A stretch of 64,000 nucleotides of DNA, taken from positions 1 through 64,000 of the forward strand of contig CAJQMR010000014.1 of the NCBI GenBank assembly GCA_905479495.1, written 5' to 3'. Both the position numbers and the translations under genes were made by a program. Below the pieces are notes generated by a model. The model saw only the letters and a list, made by a program, of their open reading frames with translations, was not told where the DNA came from and ran no database searches. Every line of letters begins with the position of its first letter. Position 1 is the first letter of the stretch. Source of the stretch: an uncultured Anaerolineae bacterium. Its GTDB lineage: Bacteria > Chloroflexota > Anaerolineae > Promineifilales > Promineifilaceae. Below, piece after piece: positions 51,501 to 59,672 of this stretch.

Positions 51501-53319
51501 TAAATTTCTTATCGGCATAGCGGGCCAGGGCCCCTTCTACGCCGCCGATGGCATCGTACCCTTGGTGGGTCAGGTAACCTTCGCGGGCCTTTTCCCACAG
51601 CTCCGTCAGGGCAAATTGAAGCAGGGGTAAATTGCCCGGCTCATCGCCGACATCGTCTAAAATGCGGGCAACCAGGCCAGTTTCAAACAGCAGCCCGTAG
51701 CGACGGGCGGGGGAGGCAATGGCCTGGCTCAATTCGCGGCGCGTCATAGGGCCAAGTTTGATGTCGGTGTTTTGCAGGGCGTCGGCAAAAGGGCGATAGG
51801 TGAGTGCTTGGCTCAAAAAGTCAGTGCGCAGGGTGAGGACGAGGGTGAAGAGCGGCAGCTTACGAAATTGGGCCACGTCAAGCGCGTCAAGAAGCAAATC
51901 GAGGAAGGCACGGCGCACGGCCTGATCGGCACAGAGGGTGTAGATTTCCTCAAACTGGTCGGAGACGATGAGAAGCTGCTTGGCTGGCTTGTTTTCGATC
52001 AACATCTGGTGCAGCAGGGGGACGAGTTGGACCTTTTTTTGTTCTAATTGATCGGCCAGCTGACTGGCGGCTTGTTGCCGTTCTTCCTGACTGTGTTCCG
52101 GATTTTGCTCGGCGACCAGGGCATCAGCCAATGCCTGGAAGGGATGGGGGCCGGGCCGAAAGGTGAGAATGTGCCAATCCGGGTTGTGGCGCAGCCGGGC
52201 GACCAATCCGGCAAAAACAACAGATGATTTGCCGCTGCCGGAGGTGCCGACAATGGCCACTAGCCGCTGCCCTTGCACGGTATTCAATAATCGTTCGGTA
52301 AACGCTTCTCGGCCAAAGAAGTTGGTGGCATCATCTTCACCAAAGGCAAACAGCCCGCGATAGGGTGATTCGTCGGGCATTTCGAAGGTGAGCGGGTAGT
52401 GTGGGGTCTCCGGATCGTTGGGGGCGGTTACGGCCGTTGCCAATGGCTGAATGGGTGCGGGGGTGTGGCTGGGAACGGCCGTATGCCCTAATGCTTGCTG
52501 TAAGGCAGTGGTGAGAGAGACGGCCGTTTGGTACCGTTCATCCGGGTTTTTGGCCAGGGCTTTGTCAATGACCTGGGATACGGCCGTGGGTATGTTTTTG
52601 GACGTTTTTACCAGCGGTGGTGGTTCATTAATATGTTTCTGGATAATTTCCAGCGGCGTGTTGCCTGTAAACGGCGTATGTCCGGTGACCAATTGATACA
52701 GGATCACGCCCAGTGAGTAAATGTCTGAGCGATGGTCGCTGGTGAGCGAATTGGCCTGTTCTGGAGCCATGTAGGCCGGGGTTCCGGCGATGACGCCGGT
52801 TAAGGTATACCGTGGCAGGCCTAACATGCGCACGATGCCAAAATCAGTCAGGACCACTTCGCCATCCCGCGTAAACATGATATTGGCCGGTTTCACGTCG
52901 CGGTGGATAATGCCGCGTACGTGGGCATAATCCAGAGCATTGGCTAGCGCGGCAATGATGTTGAAAATTTCGTCGGCGGTAAATGGGTTTTCTATGAATT
53001 GACGGTGATCGAGTTCAGCCTTGAGGGTGGGACCTTCGATGTACTCCATCACCATGTAATGGCTGTCGCCTTCGGTGTCGTAATCAAAGACCTGGACAAT
53101 GTTGGGATGGCGCATTCGGGCCACGGCCGCGGCTTCACGCTCAAAACGGCCGATAAATTCATCTTCTTCGGCCAGATTGCTGTGCAGCACTTTGAGGGCG
53201 ACGTATCGGTCCAGGTTTTCCTGGTAAGCTTTGTAGACACGGGCCATGCCACCCGCGCCCAGGCGATTGTAAAGTTTGTATTTCCCGAAAGTGCGTCCGG
53301 TCAGGTCAGATTCGTTCAC
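48553..53319 (-). CDS. Ser/Thr protein kinase fused to a STAND ATPase and 14 WD40 repeats
   Basis: A 1588-residue signalling protein. Residues 13-270 are a protein kinase with LGAGGMARVYKAYQ (Gly loop), VALKVLH (Lys), HRDVKPANIM (catalytic loop) and DFGIVRM. About 317-780 is an nSTAND1-type ATPase with FFGREAFTERLLN and Walker A VGTSGSGKSSVV (near 360). A span (LVVAIVLVLIFAFTAV) lies near 796-812. The rest is 14 WD40 units, two seven-bladed propellers, then a short tail with SLTPDECAQYLRGRTC. The GTG start at 53319 has no obvious ribosome site. It probably senses a large ligand and may act in signalling or phage defence; this is inference. Confidence 0.92.
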   Translation of the reverse strand: MNESDLTGRTFGKYKLYNRLGAGGMARVYKAYQENLDRYVALKVLHSNLAEEDEFIGRFEREAAAVARMRHPNIVQVFDYDTEGDSHYMVMEYIEGPTLKAELDHRQFIENPFTADEIFNIIAALANALDYAHVRGIIHRDVKPANIMFTRDGEVVLTDFGIVRMLGLPRYTLTGVIAGTPAYMAPEQANSLTSDHRSDIYSLGVILYQLVTGHTPFTGNTPLEIIQKHINEPPPLVKTSKNIPTAVSQVIDKALAKNPDERYQTAVSLTTALQQALGHTAVPSHTPAPIQPLATAVTAPNDPETPHYPLTFEMPDESPYRGLFAFGEDDATNFFGREAFTERLLNTVQGQRLVAIVGTSGSGKSSVVFAGLVARLRHNPDWHILTFRPGPHPFQALADALVAEQNPEHSQEERQQAASQLADQLEQKKVQLVPLLHQMLIENKPAKQLLIVSDQFEEIYTLCADQAVRRAFLDLLLDALDVAQFRKLPLFTLVLTLRTDFLSQALTYRPFADALQNTDIKLGPMTRRELSQAIASPARRYGLLFETGLVARILDDVGDEPGNLPLLQFALTELWEKAREGYLTHQGYDAIGGVEGALARYADKKFNQLSPTEQQQARQVFIQMVRPGSGTEDTRRLATRNELGESNWQLVQKLADARLVVTSLAPNGQETVEVVHEALIRGWGQLRAWMEEDRAFRAWQERLRAALRQWQMSQQDSGALLRSTLLAEAESWLAERESFLSREERFFIAESLKLRTEKQQALEQERLEKQHAAAQARFARRLAWLTGALVVAIVLVLIFAFTAVNNNQVAQGNAATARANEATAIALRQASEFSQATSVAAEATARADAGLRATAEFSAEEEREIAEMNAQDAIAAQETAVFSANQLATAVIDAEQNFRAAENQSRFVLARELAGIATDQLNSDPQLGLLLSLEAVNLTQSVDLAAPESAEDALFRAMQSSQLRRIFSGHTEGINDATFSADGRFLATVSQDTDVKLWDVATGQEIGTLTGHGQPVNAVAFSPDGSRLATAGNDGFIILWDTTSLALITPLNGQDGAVNDITFHPDGQRLVAAYASSAVRLWDISNRRSELRLLGHEDSVNAVSFSHDGNRFASAGQDGRIIIWNSDTGASLFSIEPFLGNDDRPIAINALAYSPDDSRLLAANSNGTAALWNTSDATLILRVAGHAVPLEDVAYSPDGKLFATASSDNTAKVWNAATGQALYTLTGHSNGVTAVAFHPTEDQLITASSDGTARLWRTEAGLSPQILSGHTGTILAIAFSADGRFLATAGADETARIWQTEDGRQIAQFADHNNIVNDVAFNPEGTLLATVSDDQNARLWNIASGEIQLPVMNHPAPVNGVTFNPEGTALVTTADDGFLRFWNPIDNSLLLRLPYDAGLTKVSFSPDGRLVAAGAVDGTAVIWNVVTSEIVQVLSGHEGTVNDVAFSGDGRWLATASSDGTARLWDVNTSETLRIFSGHSGPVLSVALSADGSRLATGSVDRTTKLWDTATGQTRRTFLGHTSAVNAVVFAPDDGRLATAGADRTARINTLETVANLFERAKQLVTRSLTPDECAQYLRGRTCLAFSP

Positions 53320-53534
53320 AAGATTGATTCAGTCAGGCTACAATGTGGTTGCTGTGGCTGCTGCTGTGTTCTGCGATGTGTGATAGACGATGGCACAAAG
53401 GTGATGGGGCAACCTGGCCCCAAACAACCAGGACTGAGGCGAAAAAATCTGCGCACTTCTATTTTTAACCTCTCCCGATGCGGGTATTATACCTGTAACC
53501 AGGTAAATTTTGAAAATGAAAAGGAACGGCCGTT

Positions 53535-54317
53535 ATGAAGCTAACAATTTCTTTAGGACAGATGGACGTGAAGCTAGGCGATCCGGCAGCCAATTGGGAA
53601 ACGGTGCAAACCATGACCGCAGAGGCCAAGCGGCGTGGCTCTGATCTGGTGGTGTTTCCCGAGCTGTGGTCTACGGGCTACGATTTGGAAAATGCCGCTG
53701 CGTATGCCACGGCAACGGATGCAGGGCTGTTTGCGCAGGTGGCCGCATTGGCTCAAACGCATCAAATTGCCATTTTGGGATCATGTTTGTCGCTGTTAGG
53801 AGAAGGGCAGTTTGGCAATACGGCCGTTTATTTTGATGGAAACGGCCGTTCCCTGGGGGAATACAGCAAGCTCCATCTGTTCCGGCTGATGCAGGAAGAG
53901 CAGTTTCTCACTGCCGGGCCGCAGCCCACACTGATTGAAGCCGCCTGGGGCAAAGCGGGCCTGACAATTTGTTACGATTTGCGCTTTCCCGAGCTGTTTC
54001 GCCGCTATGCTTTGGCCGGGGCGCAGCTGGTTTTTGTGCCGGCTGAATGGCCCCATCCCCGGCTGGCTCATTGGCGCACGCTGCTGCGGGCCCGGGCCAT
54101 CGAAAACCAGATGTTTATGGTGGCTTGCAATCGGGTGGGTCACAGCAAAAACACAGACTTTTTTGGCCATTCTTGTATTGTTGATCCGTGGGGAGAAATG
54201 GTGATTGAATTAGGTGAAGGGGAGATGTTGGGAACGGCCGTTATCGATATTGCCCAGGTAGATGAGGTTCGCGCCAAAATACCCGTCTTCGAAGATCGCC
54301 GCCCCGATGCTTACTAG
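53535..54317 (+). CDS. Nitrilase-family carbon-nitrogen hydrolase
   Basis: A 260-residue amidase of the nitrilase superfamily. The catalytic triad is visible: VVFPELWSTGYD (Glu43), YSKLHLFR (Lys near 112) and TICYDLRFPELFRR (Cys near 146). This layout and size fit omega-amidase/NIT2-like enzymes acting on small amides. The ribosome site AAGGA is separated from the ATG by an ACGGCCGT copy, which makes that palindrome part of the initiation spacer. The gene is divergent from the STAND kinase gene. Confidence 0.92.
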   Translation: MKLTISLGQMDVKLGDPAANWETVQTMTAEAKRRGSDLVVFPELWSTGYDLENAAAYATATDAGLFAQVAALAQTHQIAILGSCLSLLGEGQFGNTAVYFDGNGRSLGEYSKLHLFRLMQEEQFLTAGPQPTLIEAAWGKAGLTICYDLRFPELFRRYALAGAQLVFVPAEWPHPRLAHWRTLLRARAIENQMFMVACNRVGHSKNTDFFGHSCIVDPWGEMVIELGEGEMLGTAVIDIAQVDEVRAKIPVFEDRRPDAY

Positions 54318-54376
54318 CCACAGAGCGCATAGAGGAAAAAGAGAAAAATCTCTCAATGCTCTGTGTCCTCTGTGGC
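54317..54376. repeat. GCCACAGAG-type intergenic inverted repeat
   Basis: GCCACAGAG (54317-54325) pairs with CTCTGTGGC (54368-54376), with imperfect inner pairing. It sits between the converging nitrilase and coiled-coil genes and probably terminates transcription. Confidence 0.55.
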
Positions 54377-54383
54377 AAATTTT

Positions 54384-55112
54384 CTAGGAACGGCCGCGCA
54401 GGCGATCCAGGAAAGAGCGTCCACCTTCACCGCCCTGCTGGTTAACTTCTCCTTCCATCCGGGCCAGCCGGGCTTCGGCCGTGGAGGCGCGGGATTGGGC
54501 GTTCATGCGGGCCTGGCGCTCTTCAGAAAGCAGGGTGTCTAATTTTTGCAAGCTTTGCACCTGCACTTCCAGCGTTGCTTTTTCCCGTTCTAGCTGCACC
54601 CGCATTTGCCGCTCGTCTACCAGCTGGGCTGAGGCTTCTTCGGCACGCTGGGCGATAACTTCCAGCGTGGCCAGACGCCGTTCCAACTCCAGCCGTGATT
54701 TCCGTTCTTCTTCCAGGGCGGCGGTTGCGTGGCGCACCTGCCGGATTTCCACTTCCATGCCGGCCATTTCCCGCTCCAGCTTCAGACGGATGTCACGTTC
54801 AGCTTTAAGCTCTTCAATGGTTTCTTTGTGCTGGGCAACGGCCGTTTCCAATTCCGTATTTCGCTTTTCCAGAGCGCGAATCTCGGCTTTGAGCGCAGCG
54901 ACATCTTCGCTAGGTTGGCTGTTGGGCAGTGGCGTGGTTAGCTGTGGTGGGGTAGGGACAGCTTGTGGTGGTCCCAGTGGAGAAATCGGTTTTCTTTGGC
55001 TGCGAACGGCCGTTTCCTTCTCCACTTGCTTTGGATCAAACGTCTCTACATTGCTCAGCGGATCGGCTGAATTGTCTTGTTGGGCTGCTTTGCTGGTTTT
55101 CTTCTTAGCCAT
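54384..55112 (-). CDS. Coiled-coil protein coupled to a ParA-like ATPase
   Basis: A 242-residue protein. The first ~70 residues are low-complexity and Pro/Ser/Thr-rich (TPPQLTTPLPNSQPSED). About 75-220 is one long coiled coil with strong heptads (EERKSRLELERRLATLEV; ERQMRVQLEREKATLEVQ). The Gly/Arg-rich end (RSFLDRLRGRS) is basic. Its start overlaps the end of the ParA-like gene by eight bases. It resembles partner proteins of orphan ParA/MinD ATPases that position cell structures, but no specific family is recognised. Confidence 0.75.
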   Translation of the reverse strand: MAKKKTSKAAQQDNSADPLSNVETFDPKQVEKETAVRSQRKPISPLGPPQAVPTPPQLTTPLPNSQPSEDVAALKAEIRALEKRNTELETAVAQHKETIEELKAERDIRLKLEREMAGMEVEIRQVRHATAALEEERKSRLELERRLATLEVIAQRAEEASAQLVDERQMRVQLEREKATLEVQVQSLQKLDTLLSEERQARMNAQSRASTAEARLARMEGEVNQQGGEGGRSFLDRLRGRS

Positions 55113-56013
55113 AATAAACTCTGTCCACTAATGCCTGGTAAGCGATGGTTGCCGGGTTTAGAAACCGCGCGTCATATTCAAAGATGGTTTGCTGGTAGGC
55201 GGGCGCCTCAGCCACTGTCTGGCTACGTGGAATTGGCTGGCTCACCATATCGCCATACTGTTCGCGCAGCTCATCTACCATTTGCTGGTCCAGATTTTGC
55301 CGGGCCACGTTCAGCGTGGGCACAATGGTATGAACACGAATATCAATGCCCCGCGTTTGTGCCTCAAAAATGGAGGTGATGTGCTGCCCCGTCCCGGCCA
55401 TCGAAAAATAATCTGGTTTTACGGGCACGATGGCCGAATCAGAAAACTGGTACACGGCCTGAGTAAAGGTGTCCAGTGCCGGGGGGCAATCCAGTATGAT
55501 GTAGGTAAATCGCTCTAATGCCACTGCCAGACGATCTTCCAAAATGCGTACCAGGCCATAATTTTTGGTACTGGGCATGGCAAACGCCTGGGCACGCAAA
55601 ATATCCTTCGCATGTTCCAAATTGTCAGATGCAGGCAAAATCCATAAGTTGGGGCGGGGAAAGCCTTCAGCGGCCCGGTCGGCAGAGACGACGGCTTCAG
55701 TAATGTGGCGCTGCTCCAGCAGCACATCGCCGATGTCGGCTTTGCCCGTGTCGATGCCCAGACCGCGTGCGCAGTGCCCTTGCGGATCAAAATCGATCAG
55801 CAGCACATGCCCCATCAAATAGTAATGCGTATCTTGATATTGATACAGGTTGTCGGGATCGCTGATTTTGTCTAAATCTTTGGTGTCCACGCGCCGCATC
55901 AGCTTGCGCGATAGGCCATGCGCCAAATTGATAGCGGTCGTGGTTTTTGCCACGCCCCCCTTTCGGTTGACGATGGCCAATACTTTGTCTTGCTTGCCTG
56001 AATTTTGCGCCAT
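55105..56013 (-). CDS. ParA/Soj-family ATPase
   Basis: A 302-residue Walker-type ATPase. NRKGGVAKTTTAINLAHGL is the deviant Walker A motif, LIDFDPQGHC the Walker A-prime/B region, and YIILDCPPALD Walker B. The end follows the ParA pattern (DYFSMAGTGQHITSIFEA). An insert of about 25 residues (VDTKDLDKISDPDNLYQYQD) between Walker A and the sheet is unusual. No parB or parS is adjacent; the coupled coiled-coil gene takes that place, so it may position a protein complex instead of DNA. Confidence 0.9.
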   Translation of the reverse strand: MAQNSGKQDKVLAIVNRKGGVAKTTTAINLAHGLSRKLMRRVDTKDLDKISDPDNLYQYQDTHYYLMGHVLLIDFDPQGHCARGLGIDTGKADIGDVLLEQRHITEAVVSADRAAEGFPRPNLWILPASDNLEHAKDILRAQAFAMPSTKNYGLVRILEDRLAVALERFTYIILDCPPALDTFTQAVYQFSDSAIVPVKPDYFSMAGTGQHITSIFEAQTRGIDIRVHTIVPTLNVARQNLDQQMVDELREQYGDMVSQPIPRSQTVAEAPAYQQTIFEYDARFLNPATIAYQALVDRVYYG

Positions 56014-56199
56014 GATTTGCTATAGAAGTCGCTTTATTTACCTGTTTGGGGACTACGGTGTGATTTTACCATATGCGTGGTGAGAGGCGAGGGGAACTTA
56101 TCAGTGAAAAGTAAGAAGTGAGATGTTGCAAGTGGCAGTCATCTTCTTTGCCACCTGCAACTTGCCACTCGCCACTCCTTCCCCATGACCGTGGTGTAA

Positions 56200-56228
56200 G
56201 TGACTTTGTCATAGGCCGCTTTTACAAT
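56200..56228 (+). promoter_or_regulatory. Promoter of the zinc-ribbon gene, leaderless candidate
   Basis: GTGACT (56200-56205), a 17-base spacer and TACAAT (56223-56228). The ATG at 56235 follows after six bases with no ribosome site, as at the two MalT-like genes. Confidence 0.5.
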
Positions 56229-56234
56229 GTGGGT

Positions 56235-57725
56235 ATGACTGAAGCCAACAATTCCCAGAATCAATGTCCAATGTGTGGTGACCGGCTGGTGTTTTCGGCA
56301 GACGGCCGTTTCCGCCAATGTGAACGGTGTAACCATAAAATAGCCATCGTACGCCAGCGGGAATCGCCGCAGGCGTTGATGCGTCTCCAACAGTATTCCA
56401 CCGATGAGAGTGGTTTTGCCAACGTGCGCACGGCTGGCGTGCGTGAACTGCTGCGGCAAGGTGTGGCCGCGGCCAAAGCGGGTGACAGGGACGAAGCGTT
56501 CCATTACCTCACCTGGGTGCTGCGAACGGATTCTAACGAGAGGCAGCAGGCGCAGGCGTGGCTCTGGCTCAGTGAAGTGTATGAGGAGCCAGCAGACAAG
56601 CGACATTGCCTGGAGCAGGTGCTGGCTTTTGACCCCACGCATGGGGTGGCGCGGCGCGGCCTGGCGATGCTGGACGGCCGTCTCCAGGCCAAAGACATCA
56701 TCGATCCCAACCAGATCAGTCAGACAGTTAGCGAAGAACCGGAACAGGCAAGTGCCGAACAGTTTGTTTGCCCACAGTGTGCCGGAAAGCTGCAATATTT
56801 AGCGGATGGGTCCACGTTACGCTGCGGCTTTTGTGGCTACGAGCAGGTGGTGGGTGATGACGCGCCCCGGCCGAAAAACGGCCGTTTTGGCGAAGGGTCC
56901 TTTGAGCAAGAGTTCACCACGGCCTTGGCCCAGGCGAAGGGGCATCTGGCCCCGGTGCAGATGCGCACCTTCCAGTGCAATGGCTGTGCCGTGGAGTTTG
57001 TCCTGGCCCCCGAAGCCATCTCCATGACCTGCCCTTACTGCGATTCGGTGTACGTGACGGAAACGGCCGCTTCTCATGAAATCATGCCGCCTCATGCCCT
57101 GATTCCCTTTAGAATTTCACACGAGCAGGCGGAAAAAGCGATTCAGAGCTGGTTGAAGGAAGGTGAGGTGGAACGGCCGTCCCTCTCGCCTATCGTAGGT
57201 ATTTATTTGCCGCTGTGGACGTTTGATGTGGGTGGCGAGATTCGCTGGGGTGGCCAGGTGAAAAAGGGAGACGATTGGGTACCCATTTCTGGTAATCACC
57301 TCGCCTTTAGCGACGATGTGCGCGTACCCGCCAGCACCCGGTTGGATCGTGATCTGGCCAAAGGCTTTGCCGTCTTTGATCTAGATGGCCTGGTGGCCTA
57401 CGACAGCCGTTATTTGGCTGATTGGCCTGCCGAGCGGCACACCATCCCGCTGGCCGACGCTTCTTTGCAAGCCCGCAAGCAGGTACTCACAGAACTGCGC
57501 CGTAATCCGCACCGGCTAACGTTGGATGATGTACGTAATCTCAAATTGGGCTCGCTGGGGCTGGTGGTAGAATCGTTTAAGCTGGCTCTGCTGCCCGTCT
57601 GGCTGGCTCATTACCAAGTGGAAGGGGAGACGTTTCATTTGATGGTGAATGGGCAAACGGGGGATGTGGTGGGAAAACGGCCGTCTCGCGGCGTGCGCGG
57701 CTTCTTCGCCAAACTGTTTGGTTAA
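56235..57725 (+). CDS. Multi-zinc-ribbon protein with TPR-like segment
   Basis: A 496-residue protein. Three zinc-ribbon pairs are visible: CPMCG/CERCN (residues ~12-35), CPQCA/CGFCG (about 180-205) and CNGCA/CPYC (about 250-275). Between the first two is a short helical TPR-like stretch (EAFHYLTWVLRTDSNERQQ). The last ~200 residues form a beta-rich domain with GIYLPLWTFDVGGEIRWGG, VPASTRLDRDLAKGFAVFDL and VVESFKLALLPVWLAHY, seen in DNA-helicase-associated zinc-ribbon proteins of unknown function. There is no signal peptide; the end (RGFFAKLFG) is basic. Confidence 0.75.
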   Translation: MTEANNSQNQCPMCGDRLVFSADGRFRQCERCNHKIAIVRQRESPQALMRLQQYSTDESGFANVRTAGVRELLRQGVAAAKAGDRDEAFHYLTWVLRTDSNERQQAQAWLWLSEVYEEPADKRHCLEQVLAFDPTHGVARRGLAMLDGRLQAKDIIDPNQISQTVSEEPEQASAEQFVCPQCAGKLQYLADGSTLRCGFCGYEQVVGDDAPRPKNGRFGEGSFEQEFTTALAQAKGHLAPVQMRTFQCNGCAVEFVLAPEAISMTCPYCDSVYVTETAASHEIMPPHALIPFRISHEQAEKAIQSWLKEGEVERPSLSPIVGIYLPLWTFDVGGEIRWGGQVKKGDDWVPISGNHLAFSDDVRVPASTRLDRDLAKGFAVFDLDGLVAYDSRYLADWPAERHTIPLADASLQARKQVLTELRRNPHRLTLDDVRNLKLGSLGLVVESFKLALLPVWLAHYQVEGETFHLMVNGQTGDVVGKRPSRGVRGFFAKLFG

Positions 57726-57727
57726 TT

Positions 57728-57904
57728 CCCCAATTGTCATTTTGAGCGCAGCGAAAAATCCCTCTAAACCGTCAATTTAAAGGATCCTCGCCTAGCAAGA
57801 CAACTATTGCAGTCTCTCCGTAGGGATGCTTCGTTTCACTCAGCATGACAAGTGTGGTGTAGGCGCGGTTTCTTACCGCGTTTTTTGCGCACAAAGAATG
57901 TGCG
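57728..57904. repeat. Degenerate TGAGCGCAGCGAA-type repeat and a terminator
   Basis: GTCATTTTGAGCGCAGCGAA near 57736 and GATGCTTCGTTTCACTCAGCATGAC around 57828-57850 are the arms of a much decayed long inverted repeat of a kind found between genes in many genomes. After it CGCGGT (57864-57869) pairs with ACCGCG (57875-57880), followed by six T (57881-57886), a Rho-independent terminator for the zinc-ribbon gene. A small GCGCAC/TGTGCG hairpin follows. Confidence 0.65.
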
Positions 57905-57908
57905 GCTA

Positions 57909-59558
57909 CTAGGGGAGCTGGCTGGCGATTTTGGCCCAGCGGAACGCTTCGACCTGATCTGGCTGGTCGAAGAAATATTCTTCCAGATACGGTTCAATTT
58001 CTAGCTGCCAGATGTCGGGCAGTTGAGTGGCAAGGTCAGGTTCCAGGAAGAAGGTGATGCCCACAAAGTAGTGCGGATCGGCGATTTGGCGGTTGAGGCG
58101 CTGCAGCAGCTTGATGAGCAGCTCTGGATTGTAGCTGGTGCTGGTGTGGAACTGACGCAGGACGTCGTAGTTGGGCGGCAGGTGGATGAAGGCGAAGCGG
58201 CGGCGTAAGGCGTGGTCTACCAGGGCAATGGAGCGATCGGCCGTATTCATCGTACCAATCAACCGCACATTGGCCGGAATCTGGAAGCTGCCGCCGCTGG
58301 CCAGCGGAATGGATGCCTCACGATATTCCAGCAAAACCATGAGTTCCCCAAAAACGGCCGCTAAATTGGCCCGGTTAATCTCATCAATCACCAAGACACA
58401 AATGCCGTCGTGCTGGCTGGCCCGCTGGCAAAAATTGAGGAAGCGGCCAGGCACGAGGTTGTAATGAAGAATGCCATTATCGTCGGTGAACGGCCGTATG
58501 CCCTGCACAAAATCTTCATAGGCGTAGGCTGGATGAAACTGCACCATCTCCCAGAAGCCATCTTGTGCCTGGGTGAGGTGCTGGGCCAGCTTTTGTGCCA
58601 GGAAGGTTTTGCCCGTACCCGGCGGCCCATACAAAATCGCCTGCCCTTTGCGAGCGATGGCCCGCAGCCAGCGGCTGAGTTCGGTTTGGGGCAGGCCCGT
58701 GTCACTGGCGCATTGGTCGAGGGGGTACGGCTCGGTTGAGGGTTGGTAATCGTCGTTGGGGTCGTGGAGAACGGCCGTTCCCACAGCAGGGGCATACCGA
58801 ATGGGACTGGTCGTGGACGGCGGTACATCCAGCTCAATTTGCCCTTTGTAGTTCAGCCGTCCCGTTTGGTCCTTGCTGATTTGCTCGCACACCCAAATGA
58901 GGCTTTGCACATCCACCATGTCGCGCACGCTGTAATCTGACAGAGATTCGTATAGCGAGTTGGCCGGTTCCCGCAGCAAGGCGTAGCTGCTGGCTGATGG
59001 TTCCAGGGTGATGAACAGTTTGGTTTGGGGGATGGTGGGATTGCTGCCGTCGTCTGGCTGGATGAATTTGAGGAACCAGCGAGCGGTGCGTGGCTTGACC
59101 AATATTTCTTTGTGTGGATGGCATAGGAACAAAAAGTAGGTGGCAAACGGCCATTTGTTGGGCAGCGCGTTGGCGCTGAGGTAATCGGAAAAGGTTTGCA
59201 GGCGATCCGGCGAGGGGCGGTCACCGTAAAGCAGATTGCGCAACTGGGTGCAGAAGGTGGGTTTGTCGAGGTCGGGGTGGTGGAGAACGGCCGTATCCCC
59301 CGAAGAAGGCACCGAGCGCCACAATAAATTATTATCCTGCGCCAATTTGTTCAGTCGGTCGATGAAAGTGTCATACGCGCCGTCGGCCAACAGTTGGTCC
59401 AATGCCGATTGGCTGAGCCAGTTTTGCGCTTTGGCAATGGTGGCCTGCTTGTAAGAAATCTCATCCGCCATGAAATCTGGGTGGGCAAAGTCTTCCCAGT
59501 CCGGATACCGCTGACGCACGAGTTGAATGAGTTCTTGAACCTGCCATTTGGGAAGCAT
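57909..59558 (-). CDS. McrB-like AAA+ GTPase
   Basis: A 549-residue protein. About 310-318 is Walker A (LYGPPGTGKTFLAQKL), about 391 Walker B (VLVIDEINRAN), and near 440 GTMNTADRSIALVDHAL, the McrB nucleotide-specificity region, then RRRFAFIHLPP. The first ~300 residues have helical and beta segments not clearly matching the usual McrB DNA-binding domain. McrB normally works with McrC, whose gene is about 15 kb away (41652), so the pair is split. It lies just downstream of, and on the same strand as, the patatin/vWA operon, 114 bases apart. Confidence 0.88.
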   Translation of the reverse strand: MLPKWQVQELIQLVRQRYPDWEDFAHPDFMADEISYKQATIAKAQNWLSQSALDQLLADGAYDTFIDRLNKLAQDNNLLWRSVPSSGDTAVLHHPDLDKPTFCTQLRNLLYGDRPSPDRLQTFSDYLSANALPNKWPFATYFLFLCHPHKEILVKPRTARWFLKFIQPDDGSNPTIPQTKLFITLEPSASSYALLREPANSLYESLSDYSVRDMVDVQSLIWVCEQISKDQTGRLNYKGQIELDVPPSTTSPIRYAPAVGTAVLHDPNDDYQPSTEPYPLDQCASDTGLPQTELSRWLRAIARKGQAILYGPPGTGKTFLAQKLAQHLTQAQDGFWEMVQFHPAYAYEDFVQGIRPFTDDNGILHYNLVPGRFLNFCQRASQHDGICVLVIDEINRANLAAVFGELMVLLEYREASIPLASGGSFQIPANVRLIGTMNTADRSIALVDHALRRRFAFIHLPPNYDVLRQFHTSTSYNPELLIKLLQRLNRQIADPHYFVGITFFLEPDLATQLPDIWQLEIEPYLEEYFFDQPDQVEAFRWAKIASQLP

Positions 59559-59602
59559 GTCTTGAATTGCCTAGACCTTGAAAAGCGGATTATGCAAAAT
59601 AA

Positions 59603-59665
59603 TTGGACGCAGATGATGCTGATTGCTGATTATTGTTTTAATCATCTGCGTTAATCTGTGTCCAA
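59603..59665. repeat. GGACGCAGAT-type inverted repeat
   Basis: TTGGA (59603-59607) and CGCAGATGAT (59608-59617) pair with ATCATCTGCG (59641-59650) and TCCAA (59661-59665), with a ten-base bulge on the right arm. It stands between the vWA gene and the McrB gene. A related element is at 27526-27581. Confidence 0.55.
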
Positions 59666-59672
59666 AAAATAT

